DNA from: Callipepla californica brunnescens
Lineage: Eukaryota > Chordata > Aves > Galliformes > Odontophoridae
DNA: 64,000 nt
Direction: 5' to 3'
Assembly: GCA_023055505.1 (NCBI GenBank)
Contig: JALIRH010000002.1
Span: 37,705,733 to 37,769,732 of the forward strand
A program made the translations under genes and the position numbers. Shown here one piece after another: positions 37,501-50,917 of this stretch; positions within the stretch are counted from its first letter, which is position 1; the number at the start of each line of letters is the position of its first letter. The notes beneath the pieces are model-generated. The model worked only from the letters and a program-made list of their open reading frames with translations. It did not search any database and had not been told where the DNA came from.

Positions 37501-38695
37501 TATTCACTATTTAAACAGTCAGGAGAGAATAGCTCCAATTTGCAAGCTAAGTGCATAAATATGCACATCAAAAGGAAGAAATGCATTTGTAGAGAGAACT
37601 GTGGGTGTATCAAAGACAGAAGTATTTCTTGTTCTTGTGGATTTTCTGCTCCTTTGGAGACCATTTCTGAACATAAAATGCTCAAATAACTACCACTGTC
37701 ATTCAGTGACTTAACTTCCTAGAGCTCTTCTTTTGTGTCTATGCAAGATTATTGATTTGTTTTACTGCCCATCTGTATATCCTTGATACCTTTATCATAA
37801 TTAAAATAGTTCAAAGGACAGCATATTAGCCAAGCAAGAGACTCATGCAGAGCCCAGACTTCCCCTTGTGCATCAATATGCAGCTTCTGTGACTTCAGGA
37901 GTGCTTGATTATGATTCTCAACATATTCAATCAGAAGGGGTTCTGAAGCGATTTTCATTTCAATTAGGCATGCCTCATTATCATACTTTTAGTGAAGTGA
38001 AAAGTACATTACAAGGTGAGAGCCAAAAAATGATGAGATGAAAAGCAAAAGCATAAGTATATTAGAAAGACTTCTACATTTCTCTGTAATAATATGAATT
38101 TGTCATAATATTATTCATTCTTTCTCTAACACTGCATATTTACATGATACTTGAAAATAATCTCTTCAGAGCACATTTCACAAGATAAGGTGTGACATAA
38201 AGCCTCAATGAAGAAGGTTCACAGGTTTCACTGGCGAGATTAGCAAATTAGAAAATATTCCATGATGTAGTGGGATTCAGGGAGAGAGGTTTTTCCTATG
38301 GTGAAAACAGGCAGTCAGTAAACAGGAAGGCCTGTAGCTGAGAAGAAATGTGCCACCGTTACAAAATATAGGATAGGTAGTGACAAAATCTCATGCTAAT
38401 ATAGGGAGCTAAAACAATAGAGCAATATTCAATTAGGAGATATTTAGAGCGTGATGCAGAAGTCAGCAGATAAAAAGTATAGCACAGTTTGAAATGGAAA
38501 GAGACTTGCCTCAGAAGGTAAAAGATAGAACACAAAGGTATCTAAAGCAAAGGTATTTTAAGAGAGGAGTGATGTGGTTAGAGGAAAAAGACTTTCGAAA
38601 GTAGTATTTTTCTTAGACTAGAGAACTGAAACTCTTTGAATGGATACATGAGTACAGAAGGAAGTCAGAACACATCAGTACAAAGTCTCTGAAGA
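34569..38695. other. AT-rich DNA, no gene recognised
   Basis: No exon, RNA gene or named repeat could be supported. Open frames are at most 77 codons and without motifs. An 8-base-arm inverted repeat (AAGTCTCT and AGAGACTT, 38683-38700) lies at the border with the large CR1 element. Confidence 0.55.
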
Positions 38696-40470
38696 GACTT
38701 CTAGCTACTCTTCTCTAAGCCTGTAGGGTTGCCTGAGGTTGTTGTGGCCGAAGTGCAGGACCAGGCACTTGGGCTTGTTGAACTTCATTCCATTAGCATC
38801 AGCCCAGATATCCAGCCTGTCCAGATCTCTCTGTAGAACCTTCCTCCCAACTTGATATTATCTGCAGACTTACTGAGTGTGTACCCACTGCCTTCATCCA
38901 GATCATCAGTAAAGATACTGAACAGGACAGGACCCAAATACCATCCCCTGGGGAACATCATCTCCCCTGACCAGACACCAGCTGGATTTAATTACATTCA
39001 TTACCACTCTCTGGGCCCAGTCATCCAGACAGTTCTCCACTCAAAAAAGAGTGTACCTGTCCAAGCCACAGGCTGACAGCTTCTCCAGGATAATACTGTG
39101 GAAGATAGTGTCGAATGCTTTGATGAAGTCCAGAAAGACTACATCAACAGCCTTTCCCTCATCCACCAGACAAATCACTTGATCATAGAAGGAGATCAGG
39201 TTGGTCAAGCAGGACCCACCTTTCACAAGCCTGTGCTGGCTGGGCCTGATCTCCCTGCTTTCCTGCATATACTGTGTAATCTCCCTCAAGATAATCTGCT
39301 CCATAACCTTTCCTGGCACCGAGCTCAGGCTGTCAGGCCAGTTCCTTGGATCTTCCTTATGATCCTTCTTGCAGATGGGAGTCAGGCTGGTAAGCCTCCA
39401 ATCCTCTGGGACTTCTCTTGTTCACCAGGAACACTGATAGATGAAGGAAAGCAGCTTGGAAATCACCTCCACCAGCCCACTCATCACCTTTGGGTGAATC
39501 CCATCTGGCCCCACGGACCTGTGGTAGTCCAGGTGGATCAACAGGTCTCTGTTTCCACCTGAATCATGGAGGGGTTTATTCTGCTCTCCCACCCAGACTT
39601 TTAGGTCAGGGGGTAGAGTAGCCCAAGGACATCTGGTATCACTTTGAAAGACAGATGTAAAGAAGACATTGAGAACATTTTCCTTATCCTCAGCAGCCAC
39701 ATTCCCCACTGCATTCAGTAAAGAATGAAGATTCTCCTTTCCCTCCCCTCACTGTCAACAGATTTGCTAAGAACCCTAACCCTACCCCAACAGTCGAGTT
39801 CAAGCTGTATCTTTCTAATTTTCTCCCCGACATCCTAACACCCAGGTAGCAGTTCTGCTGCCCCCTCTCTACTGACTTCACCAAGAATCAAGAACTCCAC
39901 CATTCCGTGGTAGAGTTCACTTGCCTCACTGTCCAAGACAGTTCCCAACATTCCATCTTCCACCAGTCCTTCTCTGTGAACAGCAAGTTTAGTGAGGCAC
40001 TTCCCCCAGTAGACTCTGTCACCATCTGTTATCTTCCACGCACTCTAGAAACCTCCTAGACTGCTTCTTCTGTGCCATGTTATATTCCCAGCATATATCA
40101 GTAATGTTGAAGTCCCCCACGAGGACAAAGGCTGCCAGCTGCTCACAGAATGCTTTGTCTGTCTCTTTATCCTGGTTAGGCAGTATATAATGGACCCCCA
40201 GCCAGAACGTCTGCTTTGTCGGCCCTCCCCAATCCTCACCCATAGACTCAGCCTTATCATTCCCAGCAACAAACTCAGTAACATTGAAACACTAACCTAA
40301 AGAGCCACACTACTAACCCTTCCTTCCTTGCCTATCCCCTCTGAAGAGCTTATAGCCATCCACTGCAGCACTCTAGTTTTGAGAGCGATCCCACCATGTT
40401 TCTGTAAACTACAACTTATAGTTTGCCTGCCTCACAATGGCTTCCAGCTCCTCCTGTTTGTTGTCCATTC
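38696..40470 (-). mobile_element. CR1 retrotransposon, endonuclease plus reverse transcriptase region
   Basis: The largest transposon remnant in the window, reading from high to low coordinates. It begins inside the N-terminal endonuclease (GAGCTGGAAGCCATTGTGAG on the minus strand near 40448) and passes through the linker and the reverse transcriptase fingers and palm. It stops just after the sequence corresponding to YRLGEEW near 38700. The RNA-binding 3' untranslated region and tail that normally end CR1 are missing. Since CR1 copies usually lose 5' sequence, the loss here is atypical and suggests a later deletion or rearrangement. A separate piece of CR1 3' sequence lies just upstream at 40483-40770. 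Confidence 0.93.
38700..40450 (-). pseudogene. CR1 ORF2 (endonuclease-reverse transcriptase) pseudogene
   Basis: ORF2 of CR1 encodes an APE-type endonuclease followed by a reverse transcriptase. In this copy the endonuclease appears in the open segment 40019-40243, with FVLVGDFNITDICWEYN (the GDFN catalytic-fold motif) and QSRRFLECVEDN. The reverse transcriptase appears in 39422-39709 (HRSVGPDGIHPKVMSGLVE) and 39041-39319 (motif A block DVVFLDFIKAFDTIFHS, with its aspartate kept, and GGSCLTNLISFYDQV). These three segments share one frame but are separated by stops, and the part between 39690 and 39884 is read in another frame. Motif C, near 38865, reads SADNI instead of FADDT, so the second catalytic aspartate is lost. 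The 154-codon frame on the + strand at 39098-39562 is its antisense shadow. Confidence 0.9.
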
Positions 40471-40482
40471 TGTGTGCACTGG

Positions 40483-40770
40483 TGTGAACCTCCCCTGGAA
40501 CACTTTAAAGGTCACAGCCTTTTGTCCTAGCATGACTGACCAGAGAGAAGATGACTCCCACATCACTACTATCTCCTTTAACAACTGCAACCTACAGCCT
40601 CCCATAGTATCTCCTGACACTCCTCCAGACTGAAGGATTTCTTTCCCCCTCAGACACTCACTATAAGACTTCTGTGCTCCAGACCCCTCACCAGCTTCAT
40701 TGCTCTTTTCTGGACATCCTCCAGGGTCTCACTGTCCTTCTTGTAGTGAGGGAAAGCAGAAACAGTACAA
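40483..40770 (-). mobile_element. CR1 retrotransposon, second fragment (end of ORF2 region)
   Basis: On the minus strand this reads CCCTCACTACAAGAAGGACA, AAAGAGCAATGAAGCTGGTG, GAGGGGTCTGGAGCACAGA and ends TTCCAGGGGAGGTTCAC. In CR1 this block lies after the reverse transcriptase, towards the 3' end. Here it precedes the endonuclease region of the larger element in the same orientation, with a junction at about 40470-40483. So two CR1 copies are concatenated, or one has been rearranged. Its own 3' terminus is missing at the junction. Confidence 0.85.
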
Positions 40771-41962
40771 GAGAACAGAAATTTACATTAAACAGTAATA
40801 ATGTTACTACAGTGCAGAATACAAGGAGACCACATTGCACACATTCTTGAATGAGCGTCAGTTTAGGAACAGTGCAGGCACCTCTTATTTACACTAAAAT
40901 TCAAAAGCAAAGAGAGGATAAAGTTAGCAAGTGAATGGAAAAGTATATTATTATTTAGGTGAAGACCAAAGGCAATTTATAAAAAGAGATATAAAAACAT
41001 ATGGAAAATAAATTCTTAAAACATTTATTTTTGAATATAAATAAAAGGAATATGAAATGAAAAAAAAAAATAAGAACGGAAACGAAAAATTGTACAGACT
41101 GAGGGATTGTGAAGATGTAAAGAACAGACTGACAAAAAGCGTATGGAATTAAAGGCTACAGCAAATAATAAAAAGAGAAGGAGGAGGAAAAATCTGAGTA
41201 TTAAAAGTATACCACTGCAAAATTTTAAAAGATTACTCATATGAAGAAGCCACATTTATGCTCCTAAGCTACCACTAACAAACTTGATCTATCATTGCTA
41301 CAATTGCTATGTTGCTGAACAAGAGCCAAGCATTAATTTAACGGGAGAGTGAAGATGTGATAGTAGAACCAGCACTAATAAAGCTGTAAAAGAAAGTGCT
41401 GTGCATACCTTTGGACAAAACAATTAAGAACTATAAAGCTGAAGCATGCTGAATATTTGAGAAAGTGGATTACAGCAACTCAGTATAAATAGAAGATATT
41501 GAGATTATGGAACACAGATTAGACTGCCTTCAGCCTTCTGAATTCTTCAGAACAAGCTATGTATCTAATCCCCATCTAACAACCTCAGGTATCTGAACAC
41601 AGTACTTAATTTCAAACAAACTCCAATATCAGTTTGATAGGAATCAAGATGAATCAGAACAGGCAGAATATCCTCAGTAAAACCGAAGAGGAAGGTAAGT
41701 TTTATGATATCACAGATGTAGAATAAAGCCACCTTACTAGAGAGATGCAAAGACCATAGGAAAAAAAGAGAAATGCTTGATGAACTTGTTTGCATGACAG
41801 AAAGGCATTTTTCCCACTGTCACAGCAGCAGCTTGTGTACTTCATTATTTGCTATATTTTTCTATGAAGAGAAAATTTAATTCAACTTACTGTACTTGGT
41901 GCACTCAAAAGCAGCACTGGAAAATCACTAATAAAATAAAATACCACACAAAGCTGCAATTC

Positions 41963-41982
41963 AAAAAAAAAAAAAAAAAAAA
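41963..41982. repeat. Poly-A tract (20 A)
   Basis: An uninterrupted A-run on the + strand. Confidence 0.95.
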
Positions 41983-43882
41983 CACCATGAAAATCGGTGG
42001 GAGCAGACTTTTAGAAACAACTGTTGGTTCACACGGGGAAAAGAAAAATCCAAGACATTATCTGTGCCTATTGCAATTAAATTCTGGAAATTCTCAAATC
42101 TACAATTTTGGTAAAGCATTATTTAGAAAATTACTTAGATTTTATAAATAATTGATGGAATACAACTTTCCTGATAAGGAACAAAATACAGTTAGCAGCT
42201 GTTAAATATTTCTATCAGAAAACATTATGTACCTCAAATACTCTGTGTAGATTAACACGTTTTAAAGAAATACTTGGAAAAAAAACTAAAAAATTAGATG
42301 TACAAGTTACATTTACATCAAACCACTGTCCTCACAATGTTTTTGCAAATTCATGTTTCTCCTTAAAAATCACTCCCAGATTTTTTCTAGATTACTAAAA
42401 GCCACCTCTCCAGTAGGATGTTCCACAAAGCAGGTGTGTATAAGTAAGCAATAAACAGTGTAAGAAAATGACACGTGGCTCAAACTTTTCACTTTTAATA
42501 AATGAAAATGAATTTCTGAGAGAGCTCCTGATGTGGTGACATTTGAGGTTTGGAGCATTATTTATTTTAAAATAAATCATTTCAGTTTTATGTAATTTGT
42601 ATCCTTTTACTGTAAATCCAGAATCCAGCTGGCTAAGCTTCTGGTTTAATAAGCTCCACTACATGTCTTGTGCTATTGATCTTCCCACCAAATCCAATTT
42701 TACTTATCCTAAGTACGCTGTTTCCTTTGAGATAACTAAGCATTCACTCTGTACAAAAAGCAAACAAGCTGACAGAAAGACTGGCATACATCTCATATCT
42801 GTCTTATGCCAAAAAGGATTTCCAAACTCCATCTTCAAAACTCCATCCATTTATGTGCATGTCTATCCAGTTGAACTGACTCATCTCTGGATTTTGGGAG
42901 AAAAAAAAATGACTGTTTCATGAGCAGGATAAACAAGAAGAATGGCAATGGCATACAGAAAAAATCAAGGCAGAACATAAAATATTTTATCACACGTGCT
43001 GCTTACGTCCCATTAGTCAAATGCCCATTCACAACGTAAATTCCAAGGTCTTCATCATACTTAAGAAAGAGAAAAGAGCTGTAATTTCAAAGACTTCAGG
43101 AAACCCTAATATTAACTTATAACCTGTTTTTAATCAGAGTAATCACAGATGTTCCTATAGACAGAGTCCATAACTAATTCATAGCATGGCAAACTCACCT
43201 AAGTTACCTGTCAGTGTAACAGTGGAAATATAGAAAAGGAAACTATATACTCAGAATATGAAGAAACTACAATCCCATTGAGAGACTGGCCTAAAGTTAC
43301 CTTCAATACAACTGCTTTTAACAAAACCACTATACGAGCATCTTACAACAAATTCATAGGGAACCTAATAAAAAGAATTAAACGTTATAAGATGAATTGC
43401 TTCTTTCTTGTAAAGGAACACCTATATTGGCTGTCTCAAAACAATGAAGTAAGGCTGACAAATCTGAGAATCGCCATAAGAAAACTTCTATTGACAATTT
43501 ACATAACTACTAAGGAAATACCTACAGTTAGTTCAAGATAAAGCAATTATTTTCCCTGATATTGTAAACAGATGTTGTGAAAATAAACTAATTATGTTTT
43601 TCTGTTTGAGAAACAAATATCACAAAAGTGGTTTCTGTGTACATGTAAGCCTCTCTTCTCAAGTCTTTCAAAAATAAGCAAAGAATTATATGCTAAGATG
43701 GCAACGTGGAAAGAAGGTGAGATAAGGTAAGAATTGAAAAAAAACATTAAGACTTATTAGTTAATGTGTAATCAATTATACTAATATGTATAGTAAATGC
43801 ATCAAAGTTACCAACTAAAACTTGGACTCAAAGGAACATTATAGAGAGATGGTACCCAAAAGCCTATCTGAGCTGGTGGAAG

Positions 43883-43906
43883 AAAAAAAAAAAAGGGGGG
43901 GGGGGG
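43883..43906. repeat. A12G12 purine tract
   Basis: Twelve A (43883-43894) directly followed by twelve G (43895-43906). A 12-G run is rare in this AT-rich DNA and could form quadruplex or triplex structures. Confidence 0.97.
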
Positions 43907-44051
43907 CAAACATCAGCACCATTTTATACAACAAGCAGAAGCATTAAACAGTGAAAATCCAAAGAGCCTCTGCATGGGCCTGTAAAGTGCACAGAACTGA
44001 TGTTTAGTTGTGACTATTCAAGCGCATAGAATGGAAAATTCCATGTAAATG

Positions 44052-44141
44052 AAAAAAAAAAAAAAAAAAGATGTTTTCAAAACCTGGAGCTGTAACCGAG
44101 TATGTTAATTTTTCATTTTACACAAAAAAAAAAAAAAAAAA
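44052..44141. repeat. Two poly-A tracts (18 A each)
   Basis: A-runs at 44052-44069 and 44124-44141, 54 bases apart, within 250 bases of the A12G12 tract. Confidence 0.95.
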
Positions 44142-47100
44142 GACAACACACCCTGCACGCGAAAACTTTGTTTTACTTAATGCGATTGCACATAATATCT
44201 ACTATTTTGCAACTACTCCCTTAAAGTAGGAATACAAGTCAGTTTCTAATCTTAACTATAAATGTCAGGTTCCATGAGGAAATGGTACAAAGCTTTTTCT
44301 TGTCCAGATGTTTCACTTGAAATGTCAGTACACAGGCAAGTACTGCAAACTCTTACCAGTTTGCCTGACCTCCTCTGGATTAGGGGCTGGTAGTTGTTCT
44401 ATGAGTAACTTATACTGTCAATAACCATGTGTGATTAGTGTTTTACAAGATGCTCTTCTGACTTGATCAGACCTTTTCCCAGGCTTGCTCGTACTCTTTC
44501 CTAGGCTTAGCATGATCAGATCCTAAAGTTAAATTGAGTCCCTTAGGTTTTACTCCAGGGATTACCAACTGATCTAAGCAACCTGACCTCTTCCAGGCCC
44601 CACAGTAGGCAGCTGTTGATGGTAAATGCATGGCAACACAAACTTCAGCACTGGCCCTGCTGCAATAGCGTGTACTAGGAACTCAGCACACATGCTCAGA
44701 ACTAAGCAAAATAAGTTTCTCTTACATATAAATCAACAAGTAAAACAAATACCAATGCATTGGCATTCCCCTACAAAGTAGATACAGAAAACTCACAGCC
44801 TTGGTCACTGACAACACAAACAATGCCTCACTGCCTGCCAGTTATAACAATATTTAGATATATTACCAGTATCATTGAATAATAACCTTTTGAAGTAACC
44901 TTAAATAAAACAAACAACTTTCTCAATCTTAGCCTTCTTTAGGTTATCTAATTTAGTGTAGCCACTTGACATCAAATAGGTGATACACAGTAAAATCAAA
45001 TAACACAAAGCATAAACTGAATAAGGACTAGTAATCATTTTTCCAGCTTGCAATAAATATGATACACATCATACAGTACTTTTAAACCCTAGAGTTCCTT
45101 GTTCTTAATAGCATGTGAGATAAGGGAAAAGAAAGTGGATGATTAGACAAGCAAGACTTTCGCAGTATTTCTGAAAATAAACATACCCAGAGGGGGATGG
45201 AGATGTCTGTACTCCCCTCTCTACAAGAGATTTCACAACACAGAAAATGTCTATATAAGCAGAAGTTTTCACCTACTAGTAATACTTCGTATATCCCAGT
45301 TTGCTTAGTGATGTTTTTTAAATTATATACAGGTTTCATAAAACAGACATTCCTTTCCATATACTTCTATTAGACTTCTAGTGCTGGACCTGAACTCTGA
45401 ATCTGATTCAATCAGAAAGTATTTTGCTTTGTCTAAATGTACCAGGGTAAGAAGCCTTCAGCTACATCGGTGCTCTGACCCAAAAATGGCCTCAGCCCCA
45501 ACACAAAATCAAATATTTAAGCACTCATTTTAACAGTAATCCTAAAACAGCTGATGTCTGCACTTTTTCTTTCTTTAAAAAAAGGACATTTAAATATTTT
45601 TTTTCTATTTTTCTATAGTGCCAGTAAATCTGTCTTGAACTACCTAAATACTAAGTCTAAATAGTGAAATCCTTGAATTCAGTGCGTTCAGTGTACCTGT
45701 GTATTTCAGAACAGATTGCTAGCTAATCTTTACAGAACTTTAAATCCTGTTACTAATTTACATTTATTTAAAACTAGCTAGCTATAGTATATACAAGACA
45801 AAGTAAGACCTATGGATTAATTACACAGTCAGAGGAAGACACCACAGAAACAGTAATAATTTCCAAGGATCAAACAGAAAAGGAAAAGAAGCATAAAACA
45901 ACTTTCTGCCCAGATCCAGGTGGTCATCCAAATTAATTTAACTAGATACAAGAACCATACGACCCAATTTAATCTTATGGAACAGTTTTTCAAATAACTT
46001 AATGCCAGGTACAAGATACAGAATGAGATTTGCTTGCTGTATCCTTTACCATAGCAAAAGTGTGGTAATTTGTATGTCATTTATCTTGCTATATGAAGTG
46101 TATCCATTAATCTCTGTGTTTGGATCAATTCCAATTTCCTGCACAGTGCTCACTGTGACTCCATATTTCATAAAAAGAACCTCCCACAACACACATTTTC
46201 TTCTGTCTTCCCATATGTTGCATTTTCCTCCAGGATAAATCTGGTCTAGTCACAAACTAGCTTCTGTCACAGACTGGTCAGAGAGGCTAATGAATTCTTC
46301 TTGATGTATAGAGATTAAAAACACCTGATACTCTGGAGCCCACAAATTTGCTCTTTCAGTAAAATGTTTGTTTGGGTATGCCAACCACAACAAGGGGAAG
46401 AGAAAAAAAATACTTTGCATTATCTTAGATTTATTTCAGTCTACCTTGTATGTTTTTCTGAGGCCAGAAGGGATGTCTTCATAGCAACTACACCAAGTAG
46501 TATCAAACGCAAGTTAATACACATCTATAATAAACATAGGTTAACAATGATGCTAACTGTACATCACTAATTGGTTGAATGCAGGGCAATACCTTCTGGA
46601 GGATTTTGGATATCCTTACTTAGTAAGAAAATGCCCCTAACTGACTCACTATCCTAAGCATGTGGTATGGACACTCCAGTAGGCTGTATTCTAGTTGTCA
46701 GTTATTCTTTTCAATTTAAAGAATTTGTTTCATTGTTGCTGGGAATGCAGCCTATTCCACTAATCACTGATGATCATGCTGCTGGTCTTTGTAATGAGGT
46801 TGGCTCACATAAGACATTTGCTTCACATTCCTTATATCACATGACATTGACATAGCCTATGATAAAGCAACTGATTATTTATGTTATCCTTACCCATGAA
46901 CCCTGTCATGCACATACTAGCTATGAGGAAGGAGTAGCACATGTTCTGAAGATGGACACAGAGGAAAGCTACCAACACCATGTTAATTCTGATCACAGGG
47001 GGCGTACAAATAAAACTTCTTGTGCACATGGCCTTACAGGACAACAGGAATATCATCTTCTGTTCCCTTCATTGTAAGTGGAGAGACAGGAACCTCTACA

Positions 47101-48792
47101 GCACAGTCAAGTCCATCCAACCCTCCACTGCCCTGGAGGATGCTCCCTCCCCACAAGCTACATGGGGAATACGACAGCTGGCTGCACTTTGGACACAGTA
47201 CAATCAAATGTCTAGCATTAGAGAGGATTAATCTATCAATTTGTTTTTAGATCTACATAAAAGAAGACTCCGCAAGTTTATGCACAGTGCTTAAAGGAAA
47301 AGAAATTCGGGGCTGAATGATTTTCTCTCTGAACAGGTAAGTCCTAGTAAGAAAGAGCGGGGAAAAACTTGTAACAACGGTATACATTGAAATGTCTTTA
47401 AATGTCACATTATTAACAAATATATCAGAGGAGTCTACCCCCTCTCTTTCTGCATGGTCACCTCATTGCATAGGACTATTTCTCTTCATGGCAGAGACTC
47501 AAAGTAATTATCTTGACCATGGCTGTAAAATATAGATAACTAGACTATTAACGCTGAAAGGAAAAACATGCAGTTTGGAATGAATTAATAGCTCATATGA
47601 AAATACAACCACATGTATTGCTTGATAGGTAGTATAATACAGATGGTTCCCAGAAGGCATAAATACGAACCAAATATAATCAGCAGTGGTTTTGTTATTG
47701 AATTTAAAGCGAGAAGAGCAGATTTCTATCATAATCCTACATCAGAGGCAAGAGGACACTCTATGACTTCCTGCAGATTAGTAGGGCTACTGCAAGATAA
47801 ATCAAGTACTCTAAGCATCTGCAGAATATTAGAATAAGAATAGTCAATGGTAACATTAGGAGATTCGCTCAGCTAAGCTAAGACTTACAGAAGCAATTTT
47901 TCTTTCCAAAGAAGTTAATAAAACTCTGCTAAATTATAAGTTGAAGATTGCAGATTCTCTTCAAGGAACACAGTGTTTACATACACTTTCTATCATCCAC
48001 TTCAAGCGCCTATATTAACTAGCGAATAACTTCTAAAAAGGAATAAAACAGTCTTTACTCATGCAAAAATATATGAAATAACATATCAAATTCTACTTGT
48101 CATATAGGAAAGTGTAAGAATATGCCAGAGAGAATGATTCTTCAGTAACAAATTGGAAAAGAAAAATGCAGATTGAAGACAAAAAAAAAATTACCAACTT
48201 GGTGATTTTATAATTCAGTACTCAGTTACATGAACGTACAATCAGTCAACAGAATGATATGAAGAAAACTGATACGGAATTTTTATGGTGGAATTTACTA
48301 AGCAAAATCCAACCACCTAAAAAGGTAGCATTAGCTTCCCCTTTAGTTGACAGAAAAACATAGACAACTCTAAGGTCCGTAAGGTACTCTACCCAGTTTA
48401 GCTGTCTACTTTATAAGGAAATGACTTCTCTTCCCAATACCTTTTGGGTTTGTGCAAGATCAATTACTTAGAGGCACAAAGTAAGCAATACTATAGTATA
48501 ACTCAGCATGCCACAGAACTAAATGCAAATTATTCATGCAGGAATGCACATTAATTACAATTTGCTATGCAGCAAATTGCTCTTTCAAACTATGTGTAGG
48601 CTTATGTCTAAACTGCTTGTTGGATTTGTGTTCTCTCTATATAAATTTTTATACCTATAAAATATTTCACATTCATTCAATACACAACTTTCCAGAAGAT
48701 TTGTGTAAGAAAAAAAAGAAATCTACCTTGTTTCAGTTTCATTTGGTTTTATTATCATTATTTGAATTAGTAAAATACACTAAAAAAAAAAA

Positions 48793-48832
48793 GTTCTAAC
48801 CTAGTGAACTAGGACGGTTCAGACTGTCCTAA
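48793..48832. repeat. Cluster of overlapping short dyads
   Basis: CCTAGT and ACTAGG (48800-48813) pair across GA. The following AGGAC and GTCCT (48811-48830) pair across ten bases. The two dyads overlap at AGG. Confidence 0.7.
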
Positions 48833-49556
48833 CCCTCAAATTTTTGAAGATACTACTTCTATTTTTGTATATTTCATATACAATCAACAATGAAGTCACA
48901 ACATGACTTTTCCTATCTTGACAAAGTAGATTCTCTCTCTCATTTTTAAATGATCCCAAGGGTCATGTCAAGTCAGCACATTCAGTACCCTAATGAAAGA
49001 TGTTCCCTGCATCTGATTTAAACTGCCACCAGACAGTATTACATCCTTTTACACCTTATCAACCACACTACCATTTGTGTCCCTGGTAGAAAGCGCTTAA
49101 AAGAGAAAGTTCAAGGTACTGAAACAAGGTAAAAGGAGAATCATCTGCGTACAGAAGTTGCAGTTTCCTGTTCTCCATAGCCTGTAACACTGGTGAACAG
49201 TCTAGGCCCTGTTGCTCATCAGAAACACGACTTACAAGACTTTTCTGTTCTGTTCTTAACTGGCAAAAGAATAACAACACAATTTCATGCTCCTTGATAA
49301 TTCAATATAAATGTGTGAAGTATTAGGTTTTAGCCTCCAGTTTTTCTACATTCCATACTGTTTGCTTCATAGCAAAAAATGAAAACCAAACAAAACAAGC
49401 AGAATAATGTACCAAGGCAAATAAGCACAGCATTAAAAAAAAACAACAAAATTATGAAAGAATAGTTTATGCCAAGTAACTGGAAAACACTCTTGAACAG
49501 ATCTCCAGCACTTACGATTTCTCTTTCCTCAACCTTCTTATGACCTTCCCACAGGG

Positions 49557-49572
49557 AAAAAAAAAAAAAAAA
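49557..49572. repeat. Poly-A tract (16 A)
   Basis: A-run followed by GAAAAAGAAAAA. Confidence 0.95.
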
Positions 49573-50896
49573 GAAAAAGAAAAATCACAGCATTCTGTCC
49601 ACCCTGTTTTACAGTTCTATGATGTAATTTATATTACTTTTATATCGCGGTTTGACTTATGACTCAAAGACCAAAATATTTTTCAGATTATTAAATAAAT
49701 TTACTTAAAAGCCATTCAGATGTTCAAACTCTATCCATCAAACTTAACTGCATTTAGAGAAGACATAGCTAAGATGTATCATCTATATGATGACAGTATG
49801 TAGCACATAACATGTATTTTCTAAACCTGTAAGATGCACAAAATATATAAATACATAGCTGTGACAAAGAGATAAAAGAACAGGAAAAAAAGTAAAATAG
49901 TTTGGAAGCTTCCAGTAGCACAGGCTGGATTTATCGTCTGGTCCTAGTTTTTTCCTTTACCTATTTATGCTTTGAATTAAATATATTCAACTCCACCTGT
50001 TACAAATAAGCCTTTGTCCCAGTTTAGGTTTGTATTATCCCGTTTCTTTCACAGAAGAAGCATTCTAAGAATGAACACTAAATGAAGCACCAAGAATGAG
50101 TGAACCTTAATACAACCCTTATTTCAAGTCATGGTTTTGAAGACCAGGTACCAGGTTCTGACAGGTACGCATCACGTTCTTATTGTAATAAAATATCCAT
50201 GAGCATTTCAAAGGACAAAATAATGCCATGAAAAAGCTTAGCATAAATATTACTACAGACTGGCCTGTTCTGCAAGGACAGGGAGGAAGACATTTTAACT
50301 GACATCAAAGGTAAAGGGAATAAGGTTAACTAGGACAAGAAACAAAGCAATATCCAGCAAAGGAACAAAAATACCTCTTGGAGGTAGTTGTAGGGATACA
50401 CATATTTCCTACCAGTTTCAAAAGAAAAGAACAGAACTTCCTGTCTAGTGGGGAAAATAAGTGATTTGTGTACATTTATTCTATTCTAATTGTACAGTGA
50501 AATCCAATTTTCTTACTAAATTGATTTCCATGGACCCAGAATACTAGAGAAAAGCTTCCCAATGAATTTCAGATTCTCCTGCCAACTTAATTTTTATACT
50601 TGATGGGGGAACGATACATTTGGTAAGTGATGAAATTGTCTAAAACGTCATATAATAAATTCAGAATAACCAATCTTTAGAAGAAACATCTTAGACTGTA
50701 TTACTGATAAAATTTCTGCAGCTAAATAAGCATTCATACAGATGCTCTTCTTACAGAAAACAATATTTTTTTCTTTTTTAAACAATAGCTTTCTTTTATA
50801 ATAACTTCAGTTTGATACATTTTCTGTTTTCAGGCATTTACCCAATATTTATTTTACTGAAACAACAAAGCTGGGTTTCCAGTATTTCTAGTATTA

Positions 50897-50917
50897 CAGT
50901 GTAGTAGTAGTACACTG
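50897..50917. repeat. Short hairpin (7-base arms, 7-base loop)
   Basis: CAGTGTA and TACACTG are reverse complements around GTAGTAG. Such a short stem is common by chance. Confidence 0.6.

Noticed and set aside
39098..39562. Longest ATG-started open frame (154 codons, + strand)
   Set aside because: It lies entirely antisense to the CR1 reverse transcriptase remnant, whose own translation shows clear family motifs.
39771..39792. Telomere-like CCCTAACCCTA
   Set aside because: Fewer than two full units, and it lies within the linker of the CR1 ORF2 remnant, so interstitial telomere repeat is not supported.
44340..44680. GC-richer segment resembling a decayed repeat
   Set aside because: Short similarities to CR1 tail words (GATCTAAGCAACCTGACC) are not in consistent order, so no element is called.
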